From: Talinum fruticosum
Taxonomy: Eukaryota; Streptophyta; Magnoliopsida; Caryophyllales; Talinaceae
Assembly: GCA_021018815.1 (NCBI GenBank)
Contig: JAITYX010000101.1
Location: 620,001-684,000, forward strand
DNA: 64,000 nt
Direction: 5' to 3'
The notes beneath the pieces were generated by a model that saw only the letters and a program-made list of their open reading frames with translations, was not told where the DNA came from and searched no databases. Both the position numbers and the translations under genes were made by a program. Shown one piece after another: positions 44,809 through 55,725 of this stretch (positions are counted from its first letter, which is position 1; each line of letters starts with the position of its first letter).

Positions 44809-45325
44809 GATGAAAGGCATTCCATACTTAAACGTAAACTTTGTTAGAGGGAAATAGAATGATTCCGAGTAGTGTGAGTAAAAGTAAGACAATATTGAAT
44901 GAATCGGAGCAACGTATACTATATCGTAGCAAAATAAAGTATGCTTGAACTCATTAACTCGTAAAATAAAGAACTCATAAATTAATAAGGAAATGCATTC
45001 AGTTCATTTAAAAAATATTACAAGGGCGGAAAGAACTCCCCCTAGACAAGACAACCAGCTTCGACTACATTTCTCCCCTTGCCTTTCAAAGAAAAACAAG
45101 AAACAAAAAGAAGGGAGAAAAGTACAAGTAATACACATAAGTTGTCTGGACAAAAAGAAAATTTGACGTCCAATTTTCTCTACATCCGAGTTTGACTCGT
45201 AAAAGTTTCGAGTGACTCGAAACACGTAAATAACTATTAGCCCAAGATCACATGATCAATCGAACCAATGGTTATTGACAACTAAAGCACATAGCACGTA
45301 AAAATGCAAGAATCATAACGCGAAA
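44809..45325 (-). other. Short 3' non-coding region, upper unit
   Basis: Same layout as 37695-38208: post-pol sequence joined directly to the segment beside the polypurine tract, with no env-like ORF. Confidence 0.6.
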
Positions 45326-45972
45326 CTAAGCATTTAACATACCAAGCTCATTCCGAATAAAATGCAATTGATCTTCACCAAGAGGCTTAGTAAAGATATC
45401 AGCTAATTGAAGATTAGTAGGAATGAATTCAAGTGTAATGTCACCCTTTTCCGAGTGATCGCGTAAGAAATGATACCCGACTTCAATATGCTTTGTTTTT
45501 GAGTGCTGGACAGGATTCTTAGTGATACTGATTGCGCTTTGATTGTCACACTTGATTGGGACAGAGTTGAGAGTTAGTCCAAGATCCTTCAAGTGTTGCT
45601 TTATCCAGAGAATCCGAGCGCAACAAGCTCCAGCTGCAATATATTCAACTTCCGCAGCTGATAAAGCTACCGAGTTTTGCTTCTTTGAGTGCCAGGATAT
45701 TAGGGATTGACCTGTAAACCGGCAAGCTCCGGATGTGCTCTTTCGATCAACTTTGTATCCTGCGTAGTCTCGCGTCTCGAGTACCCGGCCGACTCGGCTC
45801 CGAGTCTCCGGAGTACCATAGTCCTAGATTCCGAGTGCCCGCAAGATATCTCGAATATTCTCTTCACCGCAGTGAGATGTGATTCCTTTGGATTAGCTTG
45901 AAATCGTGCACATAAACAAACACCGAACATTATATCTCGGTTCGCTTGAAGTAAGATATAGCAGTGATCCAA
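45326..45972 (-). pseudogene. RNase H and C-terminus, upper unit
   Basis: The frame 45326-45592 gives SVPIKCDNQSAISITKNPVQ, HSKTKHIEVGYHFLRDH and TLEFIPTNLQLADIFTKPLG. The preceding part (45700-45972) includes CLCARFQANPKESHLTAVKR in another frame. Confidence 0.85.
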
Positions 45973-46830
45973 TCATACCTCGATAGAGTTTCGATCTACC
46001 GCTTTACCTGTCTCTTCTCGATCGAGTTTTATACCGCTGCTCATAGGAGTAGATGCGTGCTTTGCATCTTGAAGTTTGTATTTCTTCAGCAGTTCCTTGG
46101 TGTACTTTGATTGATGAACAAAGATTCCATCTTTGTCTTGTTTGATTTGCAGTCCAAGGAAGAAATTGAGTTCTCCCATCATGCTCATTTGGAACTCTTG
46201 ACTCATCAACTCGTAAAATTCTCGCACGTAAATTCATTAGTAGCACCGAAAATAATATCATCTACATATATTTGAACAATGAGAAAATCTTTCCCTTTGG
46301 TCTTTATGAATAGAGTCTTGTCGATCCGACCTCTTTTGAAATCATTTTGAACCAGGAAGTCGCTCAGCTCTTTCATACCAAGCTCTAGGGGCTTGCTTAA
46401 GACCATAGAGAGCCTTTTGGAGTTTGAAAACATGATTTGGAAATTCCGAGTTTTCAAAACCAGGAGGTCTGCTCAACATAGACCTCTTCTTCAATAAAAC
46501 CATTGAGAAAGGCACACTTAACATCCATTTGATATAATTTAATATGCATGCAGGATGCAAATGCCAACAAGTATTCTAATGGCTTCAATTCTAGCTACTC
46601 GGTGCAAAGGTTTCCCCACAATCAATTCCTTCTTCTTGATTGTAACCCCGAGCTACAAGTCTAGCCTTGTTTCGACTACTACTCCACCCTCATCCAGCTT
46701 TGTTTTTGAAAACCCATTTGGTTCCTATAACTCGGGTGGTCGAAGGTCGGTTGGTCGAGTCCGGACTTGGTTTCTCTCGAATTGATTCAGCTCTTCTTGC
46801 ATGGCCTCTACCCATTCGGGTTCATTAAGG
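45973..46830 (-). pseudogene. Reverse transcriptase, upper unit
   Basis: IYVDDIIFGAT (frame 46206-46457), PPGFENSE and YGLKQAPRAWYE (frame 46342-46560) and MMGELNFFLGLQIK (frame 45973-46227) lie in three frames. Two of the breaks are at CAG/CGA-type differences from the lower unit. Confidence 0.9.
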
Positions 46831-47129
46831 GCTTCTAGTGCATTTTTGGGTTCAGTTAGTGAAATGAATGCAGTGAATGCACATAGATTATGAAGAGAAG
46901 AACGAGTTCTTACCCCACTCGTTGATATCGAAATAATGTTTTCTTGGGGATGACTGGAAGTAAATTTGAATGCTTTACCAGCTTCTTTGATTCACCAGGT
47001 TTGTGGGTTGAATTGCTTGATCTTCGAAGCTTGTTCCGAGTGATCCTCTTCATTGACTTGTTCGTTCCGAGCGACCTCTAGAGTTGTCTCATTCCGAGCT
47101 TCCTCGTTCGAGTGGTCTCCTTCCGAGTC

Positions 47130-48100
47130 TTTATAGACTCATCTTCGTCATCATCCTTTCCGAGCTTCAGCTCCGAGTATGAAGATTCACTTGGTTTTCC
47201 CTGTTCAAGCTCATCAAACACTACGTGGATACTTTCTTCCACTTTGTTAGTTCTCTTGTTGAATATACGATAAGCTTTGCTATGAGAAGAGTAACCTAGA
47301 AAAATTCCTTCGTCCGACCGAGCATCAAACTTGGTCGATGATCCTTACCGTTGTTGTGGACAAAGCACTTACACCCGAAAGATCCGAAATAGGAAATATT
47401 TGGCTTCCTTCCTTTGTAGAGCTCATAAGGTGTTTTCTTCGAATGGGTCCGATGAGGCAACGATTGAGAGTGTAGTTGGTCGTGTTTATCGCTCTCGCCT
47501 GTAAATAAGTAAGGCGAGTTGTGTTCAATCATCATCGTCCTTGCTATTTCTTCAAGGGTTCTGTTCTTTCTCTCAACTACTCCATTCTCGCCGAGGAGTT
47601 CGGGTGCCGAGAAGTTGTGAGAAATTCCATTCTTGTCGCAAAACTCGAGAATTCTCGAGTAGTCGAACTCCCTTCCATGGTCGGTTCGAATCTTTTGAAT
47701 CCGAGTCCGAGACTCAACTTGAATCTTTCTACAGAGCTTGCTGAATTCCTTGAAGGCCTCATTCTTATGCTTCGTAAAACACACCCAGGTAAATCTTGAA
47801 AAATCATCAATAATAACAAGTATGTAAGATTTACCTCCGAGACTCTTTACAGGATTTCACCACATAAGTCCATGTGTAGTAATTCAAGCACGTTGGATGT
47901 GGAAACTGTCTTCAGAGATTTGAATGAAGATCTCGACTTGTTTCCCTTTGGTGCATGCTCCACATACTTTATCCTTCTCAAACGCACAGCTAGGTAATCC
48001 TCTAACTGCACTCAAGAGATGCAAGCTTTTTGATAGTATGTATGCTAATATGACCTAATCTACGATGCCAAATCCAAGAATCATCTTGAAGATATGCTTT
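47130..48100 (-). pseudogene. Integrase, upper unit
   Basis: The core frame 47296-47784 (162 codons) holds TDHGREFDYSRILEF, VVERKNRTLEEIARTMMI and KKTPYELYKGRKPN. The HHCC region lies at about 47960-48090. DEGIFLGYSSHSKAY is just past a frame break near 47310. Confidence 0.85.
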
Positions 48101-48339
48101 TAAACAGGATAAGTTCTGACTTGGGTCGAAAGAGGAATGATGTAGGTATTACCCGATCTCTTACCCGAGAGCTTTACCTCTTTGGTGGTCTCATCCGTGA
48201 TGTAGCACTTGGATTGAGTGAATTTTACCTCTTGACCTTTGTCACAAAGTCGGAGATGCTAAGTAAGTTGTACTTAAGTCCTTTGACAAGGTAGACTGGG
48301 CTCACCGGATTGTTTCCATTACCAATCTTCCCAATGCCC

Positions 48340-48542
48340 ATTATCTTGCCCTTACTCGTCATCACCAAAGGTCACCTTTCCTCCTTTATATGACTCCAGC
48401 TCGAAAAGAGTCCTTGGTCACCCGACATGTGTCGAGAACATCCGCTGTCCAGTACCGGTGTCCTTTGATCTTTTCCGAGTGACTCGCAAAACAGAGAAAA
48501 TCTAACCCTTCTCACTTCCTCTAACGAACCTAGTAACATTCC
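48340..48542 (-). pseudogene. Aspartic protease core, upper unit
   Basis: It carries the D-S-G-C motif near 48440. The sequence corresponds to 41220-41425 with a few CNG-site changes. Confidence 0.8.
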
Positions 48543-49425
48543 TTATCGTGGTCCTTTCTCGAGGAAGAAGGTGCTTCGGAACCCGGATTTGAATGACTTT
48601 GGGTTTAGTCCGAATCTGAGTCTCCTTCTTTCGTAGAACCGAGTCTCGTGTCTCTTTCCTTTTAAAAACCTTTCCTTTTGAAACAGAGGAAAATGGTTTC
48701 TTTTTGTAAATAGGTCCGGGTTTAGTCCTCCTTTCATTTTTGTGAATGGGACCATGCTCAGCCTTTTGAACTTAACAGCTCTGGAATCCTTTTGAACAAT
48801 TCCGAGTAAGAATTAGATTCTTCCTCTTTGTTGAAACCAAGACCTTCTTTTCGAAATGAGACACATTGTGATCCTAAGAGCATATCAAGGTTCTTCCGTC
48901 CTTGAGAAAACTTTAAAACCAGATCTTGAGACTCAATGAGCTTCTGTTTCGCTTGCTCATTTTCTTTCTCGAGTAACTCGGACTCGGCCTCATTAGTTTG
49001 AGCACTTGTCTTGAGTTCTCTCGAGTGTGAGTCTCAGCTTTTCCAATTCATTTTTTAAAAAGGTGCTCTCGTAATGATTGACTCAGCTTGTTCCTTGAAA
49101 TGAAAAGAATCGAATTGGACTTTTCTTCCAAAGTAAAGATGTATTTAGCTAAATCAACTTTGGAAAATTTGAGGAAATAATTTATTACCTCTTGAGGATC
49201 AGCTTCCTCATTATCTCGAGTTCCGTGTTCGAGTCCGACTCTTTTCGGCTTCGAGTCGGTGATTGCCATTAGACACTTTGAGTCATCCGATTCTTCGTCG
49301 TCTTCGGATGAGTCCTCGTCACTCCATGTTGCCATCATGGCCTTTTTCTTCTTCCTGTCCCTTCTTCGTTTTGGACAGTCCTTGACTATGTAGTCTTTGC
49401 TGCCACATTCAAAACATCCAAGCAT
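48543..49425 (-). pseudogene. Gag zinc knuckle and helical linker, upper unit
   Basis: It begins MLGCFECGSKDYIVKDC, with Tyr in place of the zinc-binding His as in the lower unit. The acidic block (SDEDSSEDDEESDDSKC) and a coiled-coil-like segment (VDLAKYIFTLEEKSN) follow. Confidence 0.8.
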
Positions 49426-49429
49426 TCTT

Positions 49430-50319
49430 AGTCAAGGATAACTTTGAGGGTGAAGAAAACTTACCTTTTCTCGTCTCTCTTGTCCTTTTTGTAGAATTCT
49501 TCTTTTGGCCTTTTATCCCATCTTTTGTGCTTCATCATTCTCTTGAAGCCTCTTGCAATGAGTGCCATGGGATCATCTTCTAAGTCGAGGAGCTTGGACT
49601 TGCTTCTTTGGATTCTCGAGGCTTTAAGCGCGATATTCCTTTTGGAAGTACCCTCAGCATCTTCTTCTTCCGGATGTATCTCATGGGTCGAAGCTTTCCA
49701 ATGAGCTCGTCCGGCTTCAAGAGTGAGAGGTTCCGAGCCTCTTCTATGGCGCTTACCTTCGGACCCCATCGTTTCTTAGGTAGGCTTCCGAGAATTTTCC
49801 AAGCACATTTCTTCATGGGAGATTTTCTTTCCCAGAGATTTGAGATTGTTGGTGATCTCAGTGAAGCGTATGAACATCCGAGTAATGTTCTCTTCGGCTC
49901 CATTTTGAAAAGCTCATATTTGTGAAGATACCGGCTGATCTTCGCTTGTCTCACCTGGCTTGTACCTTCGTAGGTGTTGACCAGAGTGTCCCACACCTCT
50001 TTAGCAGAGTCACGAGCAGAGACTCGATTATATTCTTCCGAGCTTATGGCGCACATGAGGATGTTCATGGCTTTGAAGTTCTTTCGAACTTCTCGCTTCG
50101 CTGGAGTGAACTCAGCCTTTGTCTTTGGAAGGATTCTCGAATTCATCTGTCTTCGTTGGGATGTAGTTTCCTTGTTGTATGATTTCCCATACTTCTTCGT
50201 CGTGATCCATAAGGAAACATTCCATCGCCTTCTTCCAGTGACCGAAATTTGAACCTTTGAATTTTGGTGGCCTCGTTGGAAGATCTACCTTCGTCGAACT
50301 CTCCGGTGTTCCGAGCCAT
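49430..50319 (-). pseudogene. Gag capsid-like region, upper unit
   Basis: An open stretch of 188 codons at 49580-50146 covers FTPAKREVRKNFKAMNILM, AKEVWDTLVNTYEGTSQV and NLSLLKPDELIGKLRPM, with a frame slip after FKMEP. The N-terminal 55 codons are in another frame. Confidence 0.8.
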
Positions 50320-50364
50320 CCGATCTTTAAACCTTTGGACTGTTAGATCCTTTCCGAAAGGCTA

Positions 50365-50376
50365 GGCTCGATACCA
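50365..50376 (-). other. Primer binding site, upper unit (altered)
   Basis: TGGTATCGAGCC on the minus strand, the same one-base loss as in the lower unit. Confidence 0.75.
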
Positions 50377-50378
50377 AT

Positions 50379-51911
50379 TGAAGGTTTGCTCTGGGAGAGT
50401 TAGAGTCACCCTAGAGGGGGTGAATAGGGTGATGAAAAATTCTTTCTAAAAGCGCACACCTTTTGACAGAGAAGAGACAAAGACAGATTCCGAGTCTAAG
50501 CAAGGGGTCGGAAAATAATGGACTCGTAATGTAATGAATCGAGTAAACACGTTCAGCGAGGATGTCCGAATCTAGAATGAACTCGTAAAGTGAACACAGA
50601 GATTTTACGTGGAAACCCTCCTGGGGCAGAAAACCACGGCCCGTGTCAATCCAGACACGAAGTCAAATCCACTATTTTGAGTCCACAAAATACCGTGAAC
50701 TTGATCGAACCCGAGTTGCTCCCTTAGACAACTCTATACAAGTTTTCCTAGACTCGTAAATTCCCTTATCTCGATCTAGTACTTCCTAGCTGAGATAACC
50801 CTTACAGCTAGGGACAACTAAGCCGAGTTAACCCTTACAGACTTAGTCAAGGTACCTTACAAAGAATGTAAGAATTGTTTGTAATCGAGTACAAGACCTT
50901 ACAACTCGTAAAGTAATGAATTACAGAGTGGGAGTTGTAAGTTGAAGATTGAAAGTAAATACAATAACTTTGATCAAGTTGGTGTATTGACAATATGTTC
51001 CGTTGTCTTCAAGTCTTGTGAAGTGGCTTCTATTTATAGATAACCAGGCAGAGTAGCCGTTATCTTCATCTCGCCGACCGAGAGTCCTCTCGTGACCGTT
51101 GATAAGGGCTTTCCGAGTCACTCAGAAAGTATCCGTTGAAATATGGACGTTGGAGAACGGTTCAACTCTCTTGGAAGTCCCAAAACCATCGGTTGTGTCT
51201 TGAAAAGTGTGGTGAAAACCATCGTTAAGCTTGACCTTCCGGTTTTCCGGATATGGAAGCGCATGCCTTCGACACAATCTTCCGGGACTGGAGCAGGAAG
51301 GTTGAAAAGCTATATCTGCTGGTGATTTGACGTTCAAGCCGGCTACTTTTGTAGTTTGAAAAGATATCCTCGATTGAATAACCTACAAAAGTAAAACATC
51401 TTTCGGTTCTCAAAGTATAAAATACTTTGGTCCAAGGTTAGACACGGATAATAATATAATCATGATAATTAACCAATAGATTATCTCGAGTTAGAGAAGA
51501 AATGGAACTTTCCGAGTCTAATATCCATGATACTCGGAATTCCATATGACTTAGTCTCGAAGCAAAGAATCAAGTTCCATAACGAATATCGAGTGGGAAA
51601 TACTTGATGTAGACTAAGCACGAAAAGAACTACGAATGCCGACTTTGCAAACAAGTAGAGTAAATAATCACAAGTCGGATTTCGAGTGGGAGTGGACTCG
51701 GAATAAAGAACCAGCTTTTCGAGTCACTAACCGAAAAGCGATTAAATAGATAAGTGAAGGCCGAAACGCATAGAAAAGATACTATTTCACTCAAGTAAGT
51801 TTCTAAGACACGGAGAATGCCTTGGAATCAAAACACTATATGAATGACATCGTTATACCCGATTCCTTTTACATGACTCGTAAAGATATATAACGAGTGT
51901 CCGAGTCTTCA
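50379..51911 (-). mobile_element. LTR 3 of tandem array (5'-most)
   Basis: 1533 bp, with intact TG...CA ends and the ACTGT duplication outside it. Confidence 0.92.
51030..51038 (-). promoter_or_regulatory. TATA box, LTR 3
   Basis: TATAAATAG on the minus strand. This is the presumed promoter for transcription of the upper unit or the whole array. Confidence 0.65.
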
Positions 51912-51916
51912 ACTGT
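51912..51916. repeat. Target-site duplication ACTGT, right
   Basis: Immediately after LTR 3, identical to 36143-36147. Confidence 0.9.
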
Positions 51917-53095
51917 AACCAAATGAACTGATTGGTAAGCTACTCACCCATGAAATCCATCCGGAAGAAGAGGATGCCGAGGTCAACACCAAAAGGAACA
52001 TCGCGACGAAAGCCTCATAAAGCAGAGGAGAAAACCGAGTTCTTCGATTCGTAAGAAGAGCCCATGGCACTCATTGCACGAGGCTTCAAAAGAATGATGA
52101 AGCACAAGAAATGGGAGAAGAGGCCAAGGAAAGAGTTCTACAAGAATGATAAAAGAACATAAAAGGTAACCTCTTCAAAGTTATCTTTAACTAAGAACTC
52201 GATCTGTTTTGAATGTGGCAAGCAAAGATCATATAGTCAAAGACCTGTCCAAGGAGAAAGAGGGACAGAAAGAAGAAGAAGGATATGATGCCCACATCGG
52301 GTGATGAAGACTCATCTAAAGAAGATGAAGATTCCGATGACTCAAAGTGTCCGATGGCACTAATAGACTCGTAAGTCGAATCCGAGTCGATTCGCACAAC
52401 GCAGACAATGAAGAGACAAATCCTCGGGAGGTAATTGAATACTTTCTCAAATTCTCCAAAGTTGATTTAGCTAAATCCATTTATACTTTGGAAGAAAAAT
52501 CCAATTCTGATTTTTCTCAATTCAAAGAACACCTTGAGTCTCTTACTTCGAGAGCATTGGTTTGAAAAATGAATTGGAAAACCGAGACTTACTCTAAGAG
52601 AATTCAAGACTAGTACTCAAGCTAATGAGATTGAGTCCGAGTTACTCAAAAGAGAAATTGAGCGTCTTAAATAAAAGCTTAATGAGTCTCAAGAGCTTGT
52701 TTTGAAATTTACTCAAGGTTAGAAAAACTTGGCATGCTCTTAGGCTCTTAATGTGTCTCCTTCCGGAAAGAAGGACTTGGGTTTAACGAAGAGGAGGAAT
52801 GTAATTCCTACTCAAATCATTTCAAAAAGGATTTCAGAGTCGTGAAGTTCGGGAAGGTTGAACATGGTCCTATTCATAAATATGAAAGGAGGACTGAGCC
52901 TAGATCGGTTTATAGGAGAAAACCTTCTCCACCCATTTATAAAAGGAAAGATTTTCAAAAGAAAGAGACACAAACTCAATTCTCCAAAAGGAAGACTCAC
53001 AATCGACTAAACCCAAAGTTATTCAAATCGGCTTCCCAAGAGTCTTCTTCCTCAAAAACAACCACAAGTAAAGGGTGTTACTGGGTTCGTTAGAG
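51917..53095 (+). pseudogene. Copia gag, 3' half, of host element
   Basis: It resumes at PNELIGK, then NTKRNIATKAS and CFECGK (52209; the zinc knuckle is out of frame after this). NADNEETNPREVIEYFLKFS and LAKSIYTLEEKSNSDFSQFK follow at 52347-52565, then a basic segment (VYRRKPSPPIYKRKDFQKKE, 52900-52980). Stops and slips are common. Confidence 0.8.
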
Positions 53096-53370
53096 GAAGT
53101 GAGAAGGGTTACTATGTTTCGACTTGCTAGTAACTCCGAAAAGGACAAAAGGTCATTGGTACCTAGACAGTGGATGCTCACGCTATATGTCCGGAGATTC
53201 AAGACTCTTTTTTGAGTTGGAAGACTACAAAGAAGGCAAAGTCACTTTTGGATATGACAAGTAAGGGCAAGATAGTTGGAATAGGCAAGATTGGGAAAGG
53301 AGATAACCTGGTCAGCCCAGTTAATCTTGTCAAGGGATTAAAGTACAATCTACTCAAGATCTCTTAATTG
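53096..53370 (+). pseudogene. Protease of host element
   Basis: It carries an LDSGCSRYMSGDS-type D-S-G active site (about 53165-53200), then LEDYKEGKVTFG and a GNLVSPVNLVKGLKYNLL-like end in a second frame. Confidence 0.75.
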
Positions 53371-53519
53371 TGCGACAAGGGTCAAAAGGTAAGGTTTACT
53401 CGGACAAATTGCTATATCTCTCGATGCAACCACCAAAGAGACTAAGCTCTAAGGTAAGAGATCAGGTAATACCTACACTATTCCTCTTTATGATCCAAGT
53501 CGGAACATATCTTGTTTAA

Positions 53520-54480
53520 AAGCATCATTGCATGATGATTCTTGGACATGGCATCGTAGACTAGGTCATGTTAACAGGCATACTATCAAAAAGCTTGCAT
53601 CTCATGGTTTAGTCGAGGTTTACCCAACTGTGCATTTAAGAAAGCTAAAATTTGTGAAGCATGCACAAAAGGAAAACAGCCGAGATCATCTTTCAAATCT
53701 CTCAAAAGCGTTTCCACATCCAAAGTGCTTGAAATGTTGCATATGGATTTATGTGGTGAAATCCCAAGAAAGAGTCTCGGAGGCAAGTCATAAGTACTTG
53801 TGATTGTTGATGACTACTCACGATTTACTTGGGTTTGTTTTCTTAAGCACAAAAATAAAGCTTTCAAAGAGTTCAAGTAAGCTCTACAGGAAAATTCAAG
53901 TAGAGTCTCGGACTCGGATCAAAAAATTCGAACCGACCATAGAAGGGAGTTTGATTACTTAGAATTTGCAGAGTTCTACCATAAGAATGGTATCTCTCAC
54001 AACTTCTCAGCACCCGTAACTTCTCAACGGAATTGAGTAGTGGAGAGAAAGAACCAAACTCTTGAAGAACTAGAAAGGACAATAATGATTGAAAACGATC
54101 CGCCTTACTATTTCGGGCTAAGGCAATCAACATAGCAAACCACACACCGAACAGATGCCTCATCAAACCCATTTTGAAGAAAACTCCATACGAGCTCTAC
54201 AAGGGAAAAAAACCCAACATCTCATACTTCAAACCCTTCGGATGTAGGTGCTATTTTAAAAATAATGGTAAGGACCACTCGACCAAGTTTGATGCTCATC
54301 AAATGAAGGTATCTTTCTTGGTTATTCATCTCATAGTAAAGGATACTGAATTTTCAATAAAAGAACTAACAAAGTGCAAGAAAGCATTCACGTTGTGTTT
54401 GATGAGATTGATCAAGGAAAACCAAGTGAGTCAACGTTCTCAAATCTGAAACTCAGTCGAGATGAAGATGATATTATCAA
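53520..54480 (+). pseudogene. Integrase of host element
   Basis: WTWHRRLGHVNRHTIKKLAS (53540-53600) is the HHCC start. The core is broken, but IKE-, KLYRKIQVES- and ERKNQTLEEL-like stretches are visible. KKTPYELYKGKKPNISYFKP (54174-54235) and GCRCYFKNNGKDH mark the C-terminal part. Confidence 0.8.
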
Positions 54481-54949
54481 ACCGAGCTAAGACAAAGTCA
54501 AAAGGAAGCAGTTCGGAATGAGATGACTCGTAACATCATGACTCATATGGAACCAGCTCAACAGCCTAATCGGAATGTTGAAGATCAAATAGATGAGCAA
54601 GCTCAATCGGATCGGATCACTAAATATCAACCAGCTCAACCAAGCAACTCGGTGAACTACGTAACAGTAAAGCATTCAAATTGCTTAGAGCCACCCACTC
54701 AAGAACATCCTATCGGACATCAACAAGTGGTGTAAGAACTCGTTCTTCTTTGCAAAATCTATGTGCATTCACTGCATTCATATCATTAATCGAACCCGAA
54801 ATGCACTAGAAGCCCTAAATGAACCTCGAATGGGCGGACGCCATGCAAGAGGAACTTAATCAATTTGAGAGAAATCAAGTCCGGACTTTGACCAAATGAC
54901 CTTCTAACCACCCAGTTATAGGAACCAAATGGGTTTTCAAAAACAAATT

Positions 54950-55725
54950 GGATGAGGATGGGTTGGTAGTCGAAATAAGGCTAGACTTGTGGCTCAAGGT
55001 TACAATCAAGAATAAGGAATTGATTGTGAGGAAACCTTTGCACCAATTGCTAGGATTGAAGAAATTAGAATCTTATTAGCATTTGCATCAAGCATGAATA
55101 TTAAATTTTATCAAATGGATGTCAAATGTTCCTTTCTGAATGGTTTCATTCAAGAGGAAGTATATGTTGAGCAACCCCTTGGATTTGAAAACTTAGAATT
55201 TCCAAATCATGTTTTCAAGTTGCAAAAGGCTCTTTATGGTCTTAAACAAGCTCCCGGAGCTTGGTATGAGAGACTGAGCAGTTTCTTGGTTGAAAATAAT
55301 TTCAAAAGAGGTCAAATTGATAAAACTCTTTTCAAAAAAACCAAGGGGAAAGACTTTCTTATTGCTCGGATATATGTTGATGATATAATTTTTGGAGCTA
55401 CTGTTGAGAATCTTTGTCGAGATTTTTCTGAGTTAATGAGACATGAATTACAAATGAGCATGATGGGGGAGTTTAATTTCTTTCTTGGTCTACAAATCAA
55501 ACAAGATAAAGATGGCATCTATGTCCATCAATCTAAGTATGCCAAGGAGTTGTTGAAGAAGTACAAGCTTCAAGATGGAAAACATGGAGCAACACCCATG
55601 AGTAGCGGCGTGAAACTGGACTCGGACGAAAAGGTAAAGCAAGTAGATCGGATACTCTATCGAGGTATGATTAGATCTCTGCTATATCTCACATCCAAGT
55701 AGGCCGGACAATATGTTTAGTGTTT
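54950..55725 (+). pseudogene. Reverse transcriptase of host element
   Basis: The best-preserved open frame in this element (55094-55702, 202 codons). It has FYQMDVKCSFLNGFIQEEVY, YGLKQAPGAWYERL, IYVDDIIFGATV, MMGEFNFFLGLQIKQDKDG, ATPMSSGVKLD and YRGMIRSLLYLT. The N-terminal RT portion upstream is frameshifted. Confidence 0.9.

Larger units (their letters stand above)
45326..50319 (-). pseudogene. Gag-pol polyprotein, upper tandem unit
   Basis: From MARNTGEFDEG at 50319 to LGMLNA-stop at 45326, with the same domain order as the lower unit. It too is broken into overlapping frames, but several breaks fall at different sites, for example within the 'LSDF' stretch of the reverse transcriptase near 46360. 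So the two units do not share one inherited set of mutations. Confidence 0.85.
36148..51911 (-). mobile_element. Tandem copia array: LTR-internal-LTR-internal-LTR
   Basis: Three LTRs (36148-37681, 43267-44796, 50379-51911) and two internal regions (37682-43266, 44797-50378), all on the minus strand, with unit spacing of about 7.1 kb. The middle LTR serves as 5' LTR of the lower unit and 3' LTR of the upper one. The outer edges carry a perfect ACTGT duplication and there is none at the middle LTR, so this was one insertion that later expanded, or a tandem that inserted whole. Units are near-identical by eye. Confidence 0.9.
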
